Positions 8,942-17,073 of a stretch of DNA of 64,000 bases are shown here, piece after piece. Below the pieces are notes generated by a model that saw only the letters and a program-made list of their open reading frames with translations, searched no databases and was not told the DNA's origin. Numbering within the stretch: the first letter of the stretch is position 1; each line of letters opens with the position of its first letter. Both the position numbers and the translations under genes were made by a program. This DNA comes from Alkalihalobacillus deserti (GTDB lineage: Bacteria > Bacillota > Bacilli > Bacillales > Bacillaceae_D): assembly GCF_020734105.1 (NCBI RefSeq), contig NZ_JAJAFR010000001.1:1-64000 (forward strand). Direction: 5' to 3'.

Positions 8942-10292
8942 TGAATATAAGCTATTAAAAATCCTCCAAGTATCCTTAAAAAAAAGACAATATAATGTTT
9001 ATACAGCAGCGAATGGTCAAGAAGCTCGAAAAAAAATAAAGGAATTAGAAATTGATATTGTTTTTCTTGACCTTAAATTACCTGATAGCAACGGAATAGA
9101 ATTATTACAGGAATTTACCACCATATATCCTAAGAAAGTTTATATCATGATGACCGCATATGGAAATGTTGAAAATGCGGTGGCTGCTATGAAAGGGGGG
9201 GCTTTTGATTATATTATAAAACCAGTAAAGCTTGATCAAATATCTATTATGATCGAAAAAGCGTTTGAATGGTTACGAGTAAAAGAAGAAAATACTTTAT
9301 TAAAAGAGGAATTAAAAAAAAGTTCAATGATAGACGATTTATTTGGAGCAAGTTCGGTAATGAAAAAAATCTCTGTTCTTGTTGAACGAGTTGCAACAAC
9401 AGAGGCCAATATCTTACTACAAGGGGAGAGCGGAACGGGTAAAAGTATGATAGCAAGAGCGATTCATAATTTAAGTGAACGAAAGCAAGCTCCATACATA
9501 CCTGTTAATTGTGCATCGATACCAGAACAATTGTTAGAAAGTGAACTTTTTGGTCACGTAAGAGGAGCTTTTACTGGCGCGCAAACTAATCGAAAAGGAA
9601 AGTTTGAAGCTGCAAATGGAGGAACCATTTTTCTTGATGAAATAGGTGAGATTTCCCCTTCTTTTCAAGCGAAGTTACTTCAGGTTACACAAGATAAATC
9701 GTTTATGCCGGTAGGTAGTGATGAAGTTAAACGTGTTGATGTTCGAATCATTGCTGCAACAAATTGCAACTTGAAATTAATGGTTCAAAAAGGAGAGTTT
9801 CGAGAGGATTTATATTATCGTTTAAATATTGTTGATATGTATATCCCGCCACTCCGAGAACGAAGAGATGATATCCCCCTTTTAATTGAAAAGTTTTTGG
9901 AAAGGTTTCGCATTAAAAATGGGAAAAATTATGAAATAATGCCGGAGGCAGTTAATTTTATTAAAAACTATGATTGGCCAGGGAATGTTAGAGAATTAGA
10001 AAATGCTGTTGAGAGAGCAGTAATCTTATGTCGAGATGAACAATTATTTATTGATGATTTTCCAGAGGAGATTAGATATCCCCAAAATAAGAATAAAGAA
10101 ATGGATATTTATCATGATGAAATAACGCTTGCGGAAAAGTTAGAATTTATAGAAAAAAAACTTATTCTTAAAGCACTTGATGAGGCTACAGGTCAGCCTG
10201 CTGCTGCAGCTAAAAAGCTAGGGATATCACGTCAAAACTTGTTATATAAAATGAATAAGTACTTTCAAAAAGAGGATACAACGACTCCTTAA
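8916..10292 (+). CDS. NtrC-family sigma-54-dependent response regulator
   Basis: The start chosen is ATG 8916, preceded by AAGGGGAA; a longer in-frame extension to 8877 lacks a good ribosome-binding site. The 458 residues comprise a receiver domain (acidic D8/D9, phospho-acceptor D52 in FLDLKLPD), an AAA+ domain with Walker A GESGTGKS (~170), the GAFTGA loop (217-222) that contacts sigma-54, Walker B IFLDEIGE (~238), and a C-terminal Fis-type HTH (~425-450, ISRQNLLYKMNKY). GAFTGA being intact means it should activate sigma-54 promoters. A matching -24/-12 element lies 216 bp downstream of its stop. Confidence 0.93.
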   Translation: MKSILLVDDEYKLLKILQVSLKKRQYNVYTAANGQEARKKIKELEIDIVFLDLKLPDSNGIELLQEFTTIYPKKVYIMMTAYGNVENAVAAMKGGAFDYIIKPVKLDQISIMIEKAFEWLRVKEENTLLKEELKKSSMIDDLFGASSVMKKISVLVERVATTEANILLQGESGTGKSMIARAIHNLSERKQAPYIPVNCASIPEQLLESELFGHVRGAFTGAQTNRKGKFEAANGGTIFLDEIGEISPSFQAKLLQVTQDKSFMPVGSDEVKRVDVRIIAATNCNLKLMVQKGEFREDLYYRLNIVDMYIPPLRERRDDIPLLIEKFLERFRIKNGKNYEIMPEAVNFIKNYDWPGNVRELENAVERAVILCRDEQLFIDDFPEEIRYPQNKNKEMDIYHDEITLAEKLEFIEKKLILKALDEATGQPAAAAKKLGISRQNLLYKMNKYFQKEDTTTP

Positions 10293-10330
10293 GCTGCTCG
10301 CCGTACTTGCGGATCTGATCATTTGTCCGA

Positions 10331-10433
10331 GGTTGTTTAAAAAGGTAAAGCCGACCTTTTGAACAACCTTATTTAACATTATCTTAATGAGAAGGGTAAC
10401 CATCCATGTATTTAAGGTCACCCTTCTCTTTTT
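10331..10433 (+). terminator. Two consecutive terminator hairpins after the response regulator
   Basis: The first hairpin pairs AGGTTGTTTAAAAAGGT with ACCTTTTGAACAACCT (about 10333-10371). The second pairs GAGAAGGGT (10389-10397) with ACCCTTCTC (10420-10428), followed by TTTTT. The second is a standard intrinsic terminator. The first belongs to the GTTCAAAAAGGT hairpin family that recurs between genes here. Confidence 0.75.
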
Positions 10434-10507
10434 GTAAAAAAATTATTACGCATTTGATCACTTTTTTTACGAAACCTTAGATTTACTGCTTTAAAAGATG
10501 CTATTTA

Positions 10508-10524
10508 TTGGCATGTAATTTGCA
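10508..10524 (+). promoter_or_regulatory. Sigma-54 (-24/-12) promoter
   Basis: TTGGCATGTAATTTGCA has GG at 10510-10511 and GC at 10522-10523, the strict sigma-54 spacing, and matches the YTGGCACGrNNNTTGCW consensus at all but two positions. It lies 25 bp upstream of the binding-protein start and 216 bp behind a GAFTGA-type activator, so the activator very likely controls it. Confidence 0.85.
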
Positions 10525-10548
10525 TACTAATATGTAAGGAGCGGTTAT

Positions 10549-11478
10549 ATGAAAAGAATGGTTTTTTCATTGATAAAAAGTTTTCTTGTTCTTATTTTAT
10601 TAAACGGCTGCCAGACTCATCAAGAAAATCAAGATGCTAATTTAGATAGTTTTGAGAAGGGTCAATTAATCATTGGTGCAAAGGGTTTCACAGAACAATT
10701 AATTCTCTTAAAAATTACATCTATATATTTAAGAGAAAATGGATTTGATGTGGAAGAAATAAGTAATATGAGGAGTTCTGATCTCCGTTCGGCGCTTGAA
10801 AATGGCCACATTGATCTTTATTGGGAATATACAGGAACCGCGCTTATGCTCTACTTAAATCAAGAGGGAGAAACAGATCCGACTACAGCTTACGAAAAAG
10901 TAAAAAATTTGGATCAAGAAAATGAAATTGATTGGCTGAATAAATCGGAGTTTAATAATACTTATGCGATCTTAGTAAGAAAAGAGTTTTCAGAAAAATA
11001 TGAAATAGAGTCTATTTCCGATTTAGCTCAATTCATTAATGATGGTGAGAAGCTTAAGTTTGCTTCTGAAACTGAATTTTATGACCGTAATGATGGACTA
11101 AAAGGGCTCGAAAACAAATATAATTTTTATTTACCATCTGAGGATATTATTCAATTAGATTCGAAATTAACATACCATGCTTTGAAAGAAGGGGAAGTTG
11201 ATGCGATTGTTGGCTTTGTAACAGATGGCAGTATTCAAGAGTATAATCTTGTTTTACTAAAGGATGATCAAACTTTTTTTCCGGCATATAATGCGGTACC
11301 TACAGTAGGTAAAAGAGTACTAGAAAAACATGAGGAATTAATTGATTTATTAAATGATATTGCTGATCGCCTAAATACCGATACTATGATGAAGTTGAAT
11401 TATGATGTAGACATTAAACACAAAGACCCTTTAGAAATTAGTCGTCAGTGGTTAGAAAGTGAAGGCTTACTTAAATAA
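10549..11478 (+). CDS. Orphan glycine betaine/choline-type ABC substrate-binding lipoprotein
   Basis: This 309-residue protein has a lipoprotein signal ending in LLNGC (Cys22-24 region) and an OpuAC/OsmF-type periplasmic-binding fold. It starts with the KGFTEQLILLKI block and contains DLYWEYTGTA, both typical of quaternary-amine binding proteins of the OpuC/ProX group. No permease or ATPase gene adjoins it, so it either serves a transporter encoded elsewhere or presents ligand to the neighbouring Cache kinase. It is transcribed from a sigma-54 promoter and followed after 50 bp by the MmgE/PrpD-like gene. Confidence 0.85.
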   Translation: MKRMVFSLIKSFLVLILLNGCQTHQENQDANLDSFEKGQLIIGAKGFTEQLILLKITSIYLRENGFDVEEISNMRSSDLRSALENGHIDLYWEYTGTALMLYLNQEGETDPTTAYEKVKNLDQENEIDWLNKSEFNNTYAILVRKEFSEKYEIESISDLAQFINDGEKLKFASETEFYDRNDGLKGLENKYNFYLPSEDIIQLDSKLTYHALKEGEVDAIVGFVTDGSIQEYNLVLLKDDQTFFPAYNAVPTVGKRVLEKHEELIDLLNDIADRLNTDTMMKLNYDVDIKHKDPLEISRQWLESEGLLK

Positions 11479-11528
11479 AAAGTTCTATTCATTATATTTT
11501 ATTGATTATTTTAAGGGGGTAGTGAAAG

Positions 11529-12515
11529 ATGGTTAAAAATTATTTAGCGGAGTTTATTTTAGAAGAGAAATTCAGTCATTGTCATATAAATACGCAAGAC
11601 GTATTTAAAAAAATAATATTAGATATTGTTGGATACACAGTTGCTGGCTCTCAAACGGATGAGGCAAAGTTAGCAAAAGACTTTGCTCTCGAACTTTGGC
11701 AAGAAGGCGAGTGCTCTATTTTCTTATCTTCTGAGAAAATAAATTCAGTTGGTGCTGCATTTATTAATGCAACAATGACTACTGCGCTTGATCTAAATAG
11801 TGAACATCGAATGGTTAAGGGACAATTAAATTCAATTATTTTTCCTGCCATTCTTGCTGCCTCTGAGGAAAGAAAAATTAGTGGTGAAGAGTTTCTTTCA
11901 GCATTACTTGTTGGATATGAAATTGGAATTAGGGCAGATAGGATTGCTCATGAGACAAGATCCAATTTACAGGCTATATGTTCAGCGGGGATGATTGGTG
12001 CTACTGCTGGTGTTAGTAGGGTAATAGGATTATCAGAAGAGGCACTAGTTAATGCAATTGGGATTACAGAACATTATTCCACTTATTCACCGTTAATGAA
12101 TTCTATTGAACCTGTAGGAGAGCAAGAAGCGATAAGTTGGGCTAGTATGGCAGGAGTGAATTCTGCTATGCTAGCAGAAAAAGGATTTAAAAGAGAATCA
12201 AAAACGTTTTCCGAAATGAATTATTTTGAAAATCAACATGTTCAAGAACTAGGACGGAAATATTTAGTTGAACAACTGCTTTATAAGGCTCATATTTGTA
12301 ATCGGTTTCAGAGTGAAACTTCAGAAGCGCTTATGTTATATGGAGAGGTTTCAGAGAAGGAAATAAAACAAAAGTTCTTGTCACTAACTGAGCCTGTTAT
12401 TGGACGGGAGTGGAGTGGTCAGTTAATTGAGACTATTACTCATTTGGAGGAAGTTAAAAACATGAGAGAGTTTACTTCCCTCATTAATAAAATGATTTTA
12501 AAGCAAGTTGTATAA
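11529..12515 (+). CDS. Short MmgE/PrpD-family protein
   Basis: The 328 residues cover the mostly helical N-terminal domain of the MmgE/PrpD fold (~1-240), including GYEIGIRADR and the AGMIGATAGVSRVIGLSEEAL block. The second domain is much reduced: family members are usually near 450 residues. Members include 2-methylcitrate dehydratase and aconitate-type lyases. The shortening makes a true methylcitrate dehydratase role doubtful. It sits 50 bp downstream of the binding protein with a GGGGG ribosome-binding site and is probably in the same sigma-54 transcript. The substrate is unknown. Confidence 0.75.
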   Translation: MVKNYLAEFILEEKFSHCHINTQDVFKKIILDIVGYTVAGSQTDEAKLAKDFALELWQEGECSIFLSSEKINSVGAAFINATMTTALDLNSEHRMVKGQLNSIIFPAILAASEERKISGEEFLSALLVGYEIGIRADRIAHETRSNLQAICSAGMIGATAGVSRVIGLSEEALVNAIGITEHYSTYSPLMNSIEPVGEQEAISWASMAGVNSAMLAEKGFKRESKTFSEMNYFENQHVQELGRKYLVEQLLYKAHICNRFQSETSEALMLYGEVSEKEIKQKFLSLTEPVIGREWSGQLIETITHLEEVKNMREFTSLINKMILKQVV

Positions 12516-12554
12516 GGGAATTGTCAATAAGGTTGGTTTTACCTTTTTGAAAAA

Positions 12555-12645
12555 TCTCGAAGCAATAAGCGGAGACATGCTGTCCCTTAAGCCGACTTTG
12601 AGTGGGTTTCTCGGAAATGACGAGCTGCGAGTGGAGCCATTGCAA
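12555..12645 (+). repeat. Composite hairpin repeat, copy 1 (degenerate)
   Basis: It carries TCTCGAAGCAATAAGCGGAG, a central imperfect stem around TGGGTTTCTC, and GAGCCATTGCAAC. These match the blocks of the better copies at 35001, 54331 and 60527. It follows an AAGGTTGGTTTTACCTTTTT hairpin just after the MmgE/PrpD-like stop codon. Confidence 0.65.
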
Positions 12646-12700
12646 CCTTCATTGTACACAAACTTATAGAAAAGAATAAGTTGAATTTACTTTCTATGGA

Positions 12701-12784
12701 ACCTGTCATTTTAAATGACAGGTTTTTTGCTAACAGCTTTAACAAAGCGTCTTAGTCCAGAGACTATAGACGCTTTGTTTTTTT
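12701..12784. terminator. Tandem terminators between prpD-like gene and pyc
   Basis: ACCTGTCAT (12701-12709) pairs with ATGACAGGT (12715-12723), followed by T6. Then ACAAAGCGTCT (12742-12752) pairs with AGACGCTTTGT (12768-12778), followed by T6. Both read best on the plus strand; the second is also close to the pyc stop and may act on the minus strand. Confidence 0.75.
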
Positions 12785-12791
12785 AAAACGT

Positions 12792-15700
12792 TTACTCACC
12801 TATTTCTAATAGTAAATCACCTGTGGCAATAGACTCACCGTTAGCAACATGAACGGCCTTTATTGTTCCATTAAAGGGTGCTTGAACAGTTGTTTCCATT
12901 TTCATTGCCTCTGTAATGGCTAAATGATCACCTTTTTTCACCTTTGTATCTTTTTCTACTAACACTTTTATGACCGTACCTGGCATTGAAGCCCCTATAT
13001 GTTCAGGATTCGTTTTGTCAGCTTTTGCCTTGATTGTATTAGATGTTTCAATGTTTAAATCTCGAACAGAAACCTCTCGTGGTTTACCATTCAATTCATA
13101 ATAAATAGAGCGAGTACCATCTGTTTGAGGTTCACCGATCGAGACGAGCTTTACAAATAACGTTTTTCCTTGCTCGATTTTAACATTGATTTCCTCCCCA
13201 GTACGCATTCCATAAAAGAAAGTAGGAGTATCCAAGGTAGACAAATCACCGAATTGTTCTCTGAGTTTGGTATAGTCTAAAAATACTTTTGGATAAAGTG
13301 CGTATGATAGGACTTCGTGATCCGTCACTTGACGATTAAATTGTTGAGAAAGATCGTTTGTGATTTTCTGGAAGTTAACTGGATCTAATCGTTCCCCTGG
13401 ACGAGTTGTAATTGCCTCGCGTCCTTTTAAAATGATTTGTTGTAGTTCTTTTGGAAAACCTTGATAAGGTTGCCCAAGATAACCTTGGAAGAATTCAACG
13501 ACGGAATCCGGGAAATCTAATGAGTTTCCTTTTTCATGGACGGTAACCTCTGTTAAATCATTTTGTACCATATATAGAGCCATATCGCCAACAATTTTTG
13601 AGGAAGGGGTAACTTTTACAATATCACCAAATAAATCATTAACACGTCGATACATACATTTGATTTCTTCCCAACGTTCTTCGAGTCCAACTGCTTTTGC
13701 TTGCTGTTGTAAGTTACTGTACTGTCCCCCTGGCATCTCATGTTCATATACTTCATGATGAGGGGCTATCATTCCACTTTCAAATCCTGCATAATACTTT
13801 CGAGTGTCCTCCCAGTATTGGGACAATTTATTTAACCCCTTTATGTCAATATCTGGTTGGCGTTCTGAATGTTCGAGTGCATAATAAAGCGAATTAGCGC
13901 TTGGTTGTGACGTTAATCCGGCCATGGAACTTACTGCTACATCAACAATGTCAACACCAGCTTTAATAGCGTGAGAATACATTAGAATTCCATTGCCGCT
14001 TGTGTCGTGTGTATGAAGATGAATAGGAATATCAATGGTTTCTTTTAAACTCGATATTAGCTCATAAGCTGCTTGTGGTTTTAATAATCCAGCCATATCT
14101 TTAATTCCTAATATGTGTGCACCTAAATGTTCCAGTTCTTTAGCAAGGTTTTTATAATATTCTAAATTATATTTTTTTCTAGTGGGGTCTAAAATATCAC
14201 CTGTATAACAAATAGAGGCTTCAGCAACTTTATTCGAATCTCTTACTGATTCAATTGCAAGCTTCATCCCCTCGACCCAATTTAAGCTATCAAAAATTCG
14301 GAAAACATCAATTCCAGCATCGGCTGATTTCGTAACAAACTCTCTGATTAGGTTATCAGGATAGTTTGTATATCCTACTGCATTTGAGGCGCGTAATAGC
14401 ATTTGAAACAAAATATTTGGTGACTTTTCCCTTAATTTAATTAATCTTTCCCAAGGATCTTCATTTAAGAACCTCATCGATACATCAAAGGTTGCTCCTC
14501 CCCACATTTCAAGGGAAAAAAGATTAGGGACAAGTTTAGATGTGGGTTCAATAATGTCTAGCAAATCTTTGGTTCGTACTCTCGTTGCTAGAAGCGATTG
14601 ATGACTATCGCGAAATGTGGTGTCAGTTAAAAGTACTTTGTTTTGTTGTTTAACCCAATTTGCAAGAGCGTCTGGGCCAGATTTATCTAAAATTTGTTTA
14701 GTTCCTTCTGGGAAAGCTTCATATGATTTTATTTTTGGAACTCTTCTATTTGAAAAAAACGGTTTTTCTTGCTTTTCTAGTCCAGGAAATCCATTTAACG
14801 TTGTCGAACCAATATACGACAACATTTTGGTGCCACGGTCTTTTTTAATAGGGAAAACGAATAGCTCAGGAGAAGATTCAATAAACGATGTATCATATTC
14901 TCCTGAAAGAAATTTTTCATGTTTAACCACATTTTCAAGAAATGGAATATTTGTTTTAATGCCTCGAATTCTAAATTCTTTTAAGTTACGTAACATCTTT
15001 TTAGAAGCCTGTTCAAATGATGAACCCCACGTTGAAATTTTCACAAGTAAGGAATCATAGTGCGGTGTAATGATGGAACCTTGATATCCATTTCCCGCAT
15101 CAAGGCGGACTCCAAATCCTCCACTCGAGCGGTAAACGGTAATTTTACCAGTGTCTGGCATAAAGTTATTTGCAGGATCTTCGGTCGTTACTCTTGATTG
15201 TATCGCGTAGCCATTTGTGGTGATGTCTTTCTGTAAAGGAATATTGATCTGGTTGCCATGTAATGTATGACCTTCTGCAATTAAAATTTGTGATTGAACA
15301 ATATCAATCCCTGTGACCATCTCAGTTATTGTGTGTTCAACTTGTACCCTTGGATTTACTTCAATAAAATAAAATTGTTCATCTGGAGTTACTAAAAATT
15401 CGACAGTTCCTGCATTTAAATAATTGATGTTCTCTGCTAACTTTACAGCAGCCTGACAAATTTCTTTCCTTAAGTCTTGATTAATGGAAATGCTAGGAGC
15501 GACCTCGACTACTTTTTGATGTCTACGTTGAACAGAGCAATCACGTTCGTATAAATGAACAGTATTTCCTTGAGAATCTGATAAGATTTGAACTTCGATA
15601 TGTTTTGGGTTTTCAACAAACTTTTCTGCATATACTTCATCTCGGCCAAAAGCAGCTTTAGCTTCAGATTTTGCTCGGTCATATCCTTCCTTAAGCGACT

Positions 15701-16235
15701 CTTCGTTTTTAATAATTCGCATCCCACGACCACCACCGCCAAGGGAAGCTTTAATAATAATTGGATACCCATGTTCATCAGCAAACCTTTTTACCTCGTT
15801 AAAGTTTTGGACCGGACCATCGGTACCAGGTATAACTGGGAGACCGGAATTTATTGCTACATTTCGTGCTGACACCTTGTCGCCAAACATAACAAGATGC
15901 TCCACTTTAGGACCTACAAAAAGAATACCTTCTTCCTCACAGCGTGATGCTAGTTGGGAGTTTTCTGATAAAAACCCATACCCAGGGTGAATGGCATCGA
16001 CACCGTTATTTCTTGCTATTTCTATAATACCTTCAATATCTAAGTAAGCATCTATTGGTTTTTTATCTTCTCCTACAATGTATGCTTCATCAGCTTTATA
16101 GCGGTGGTAAGCACTTGTGTCTTCTTTGGAATATATGGCGACCGTTCGGATGTTCAACTCTGTACATGCTCTAAAAATTCGAATGGCAATCTCGCCTCTG
16201 TTTGCTACTAATAGTTTTTTAATGTTTTTTTTCAT
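12792..16235 (-). CDS. pyc: Pyruvate carboxylase
   Basis: This ATP- and biotin-dependent enzyme makes oxaloacetate from pyruvate and bicarbonate. All domains are present in 1147 residues: biotin carboxylase (~1-455, with GGGGRGMR and EVNPRVQVEHT), carboxyltransferase (~530-830, starting LLTDTTFRDSHQSLLATR), the PYC OADA/tetramer region, and a C-terminal biotinyl domain with EAMKMET. An ideal ribosome-binding site, TAGGAGG, precedes the ATG. The gene is alone and divergent from a TetR gene; operators lie between the two. With citZ and malic enzyme it would feed oxaloacetate for acetyl-unit capture (inference). Confidence 0.95.
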   Translation of the reverse strand: MKKNIKKLLVANRGEIAIRIFRACTELNIRTVAIYSKEDTSAYHRYKADEAYIVGEDKKPIDAYLDIEGIIEIARNNGVDAIHPGYGFLSENSQLASRCEEEGILFVGPKVEHLVMFGDKVSARNVAINSGLPVIPGTDGPVQNFNEVKRFADEHGYPIIIKASLGGGGRGMRIIKNEESLKEGYDRAKSEAKAAFGRDEVYAEKFVENPKHIEVQILSDSQGNTVHLYERDCSVQRRHQKVVEVAPSISINQDLRKEICQAAVKLAENINYLNAGTVEFLVTPDEQFYFIEVNPRVQVEHTITEMVTGIDIVQSQILIAEGHTLHGNQINIPLQKDITTNGYAIQSRVTTEDPANNFMPDTGKITVYRSSGGFGVRLDAGNGYQGSIITPHYDSLLVKISTWGSSFEQASKKMLRNLKEFRIRGIKTNIPFLENVVKHEKFLSGEYDTSFIESSPELFVFPIKKDRGTKMLSYIGSTTLNGFPGLEKQEKPFFSNRRVPKIKSYEAFPEGTKQILDKSGPDALANWVKQQNKVLLTDTTFRDSHQSLLATRVRTKDLLDIIEPTSKLVPNLFSLEMWGGATFDVSMRFLNEDPWERLIKLREKSPNILFQMLLRASNAVGYTNYPDNLIREFVTKSADAGIDVFRIFDSLNWVEGMKLAIESVRDSNKVAEASICYTGDILDPTRKKYNLEYYKNLAKELEHLGAHILGIKDMAGLLKPQAAYELISSLKETIDIPIHLHTHDTSGNGILMYSHAIKAGVDIVDVAVSSMAGLTSQPSANSLYYALEHSERQPDIDIKGLNKLSQYWEDTRKYYAGFESGMIAPHHEVYEHEMPGGQYSNLQQQAKAVGLEERWEEIKCMYRRVNDLFGDIVKVTPSSKIVGDMALYMVQNDLTEVTVHEKGNSLDFPDSVVEFFQGYLGQPYQGFPKELQQIILKGREAITTRPGERLDPVNFQKITNDLSQQFNRQVTDHEVLSYALYPKVFLDYTKLREQFGDLSTLDTPTFFYGMRTGEEINVKIEQGKTLFVKLVSIGEPQTDGTRSIYYELNGKPREVSVRDLNIETSNTIKAKADKTNPEHIGASMPGTVIKVLVEKDTKVKKGDHLAITEAMKMETTVQAPFNGTIKAVHVANGESIATGDLLLEIGE

Positions 16236-16336
16236 TGATTTTCCTCCTAAATTTTAACATTGAGTGAAACGTTTTTTTGTAACTTAAAAGGTGAATTAGT
16301 TTTAGTAACGTAAAAAAGAAATATGATATACTACAC

Positions 16337-16366
16337 TTATCATAATTAAAACTTAATCATAATTAT
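16337..16366. promoter_or_regulatory. Paired operators in the pyc/tetR divergent promoter region
   Basis: TTATCATAATTAA (16337-16349) and TTAATCATAATTAT (16353-16366) have centres exactly 17 bp apart, the same spacing as at citZ and the BCCT gene. Each is a near match to ATAATCATGATTAT. They lie 27-56 bp from the tetR start and about 100 bp from the pyc start, so one regulator could control both genes. Confidence 0.6.
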
Positions 16367-16392
16367 TAAAAGTTGATTCGAGGTGCTGTAAA

Positions 16393-17046
16393 TTGAAAAA
16401 GGCTAAGAATAAAGAAATTCAGACAAATCGTATGCTAGTTTATTTTATTGACGCAACATCCGAAATTATCGAACAGGAGGGAATGGACAAACTCACTATT
16501 CGAAAAATTGCTGATCTAGCAGGATTTAATAGCGCAACGATTTATAATTATTTTGAAGAATTATCCCATTTAATCTTCTTTGCTTCGATGCGCCATATTA
16601 AAAAGTATATTAATGCCTTACCTGAACATCTTTCTACTGCAAAAGATCCACTGGACAAATACTTTAAAATGTGGGAGTGTTTTTGCAAGTATTCATTTGA
16701 AGATCCGGAAATCTATTATGCTGTGTTTTCATCAAATTTAGGTTGTCCCCCTGAAAAACTACTAAAAGATTATTACGGAATGTTCCCTACGGATCTAATT
16801 CAAGTTCCAGAGGATTTAAGAGAAATGATATTAGAACCAAGCCTGGCAAAACGAGATCGACTAGCCCTTAAAGAATGTGTTGAAAATGGTTACTTAAATG
16901 AAGAAGATGTAGAACGATTAAGTGAAATGCAATATCTCATTTGGCAAGGAATGCATACAATGTTTTTAAATAAGCGGTGTGACTATTCAGTTGAAGAAGC
17001 AACTGAGATCACAATGAATCATATTCGTAACACCATTATGAGTTAA
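16393..17046 (+). CDS. TetR-family regulator, candidate master regulator of the locus
   Basis: This 217-residue protein starts at TTG 16393, behind GAGGTG. The N-terminal HTH (~15-65) contains LTIRKIADLAGFNSATIYNYF, the typical TetR recognition helix block. The rest (~70-217) is an all-helical ligand/dimer domain without recognisable ligand signature. It is divergent from pyc, and paired palindromes overlap its own upstream region, which suggests autoregulation. The same palindrome occurs before citZ, the BCCT gene, grdI and the orphan kinase. TetR proteins typically bind such palindromes, so it is the best candidate binder, though this is not proven by sequence. Confidence 0.88.
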   Translation: MKKAKNKEIQTNRMLVYFIDATSEIIEQEGMDKLTIRKIADLAGFNSATIYNYFEELSHLIFFASMRHIKKYINALPEHLSTAKDPLDKYFKMWECFCKYSFEDPEIYYAVFSSNLGCPPEKLLKDYYGMFPTDLIQVPEDLREMILEPSLAKRDRLALKECVENGYLNEEDVERLSEMQYLIWQGMHTMFLNKRCDYSVEEATEITMNHIRNTIMS

Positions 17047-17073
17047 TTATTATTGGGCATGTACCTTTTATTT

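Noticed and set aside
15509-15872. Opposite-strand and shifted frames inside pyc as genes
   Set aside because: They overlap a strongly conserved enzyme in full and show no family features.
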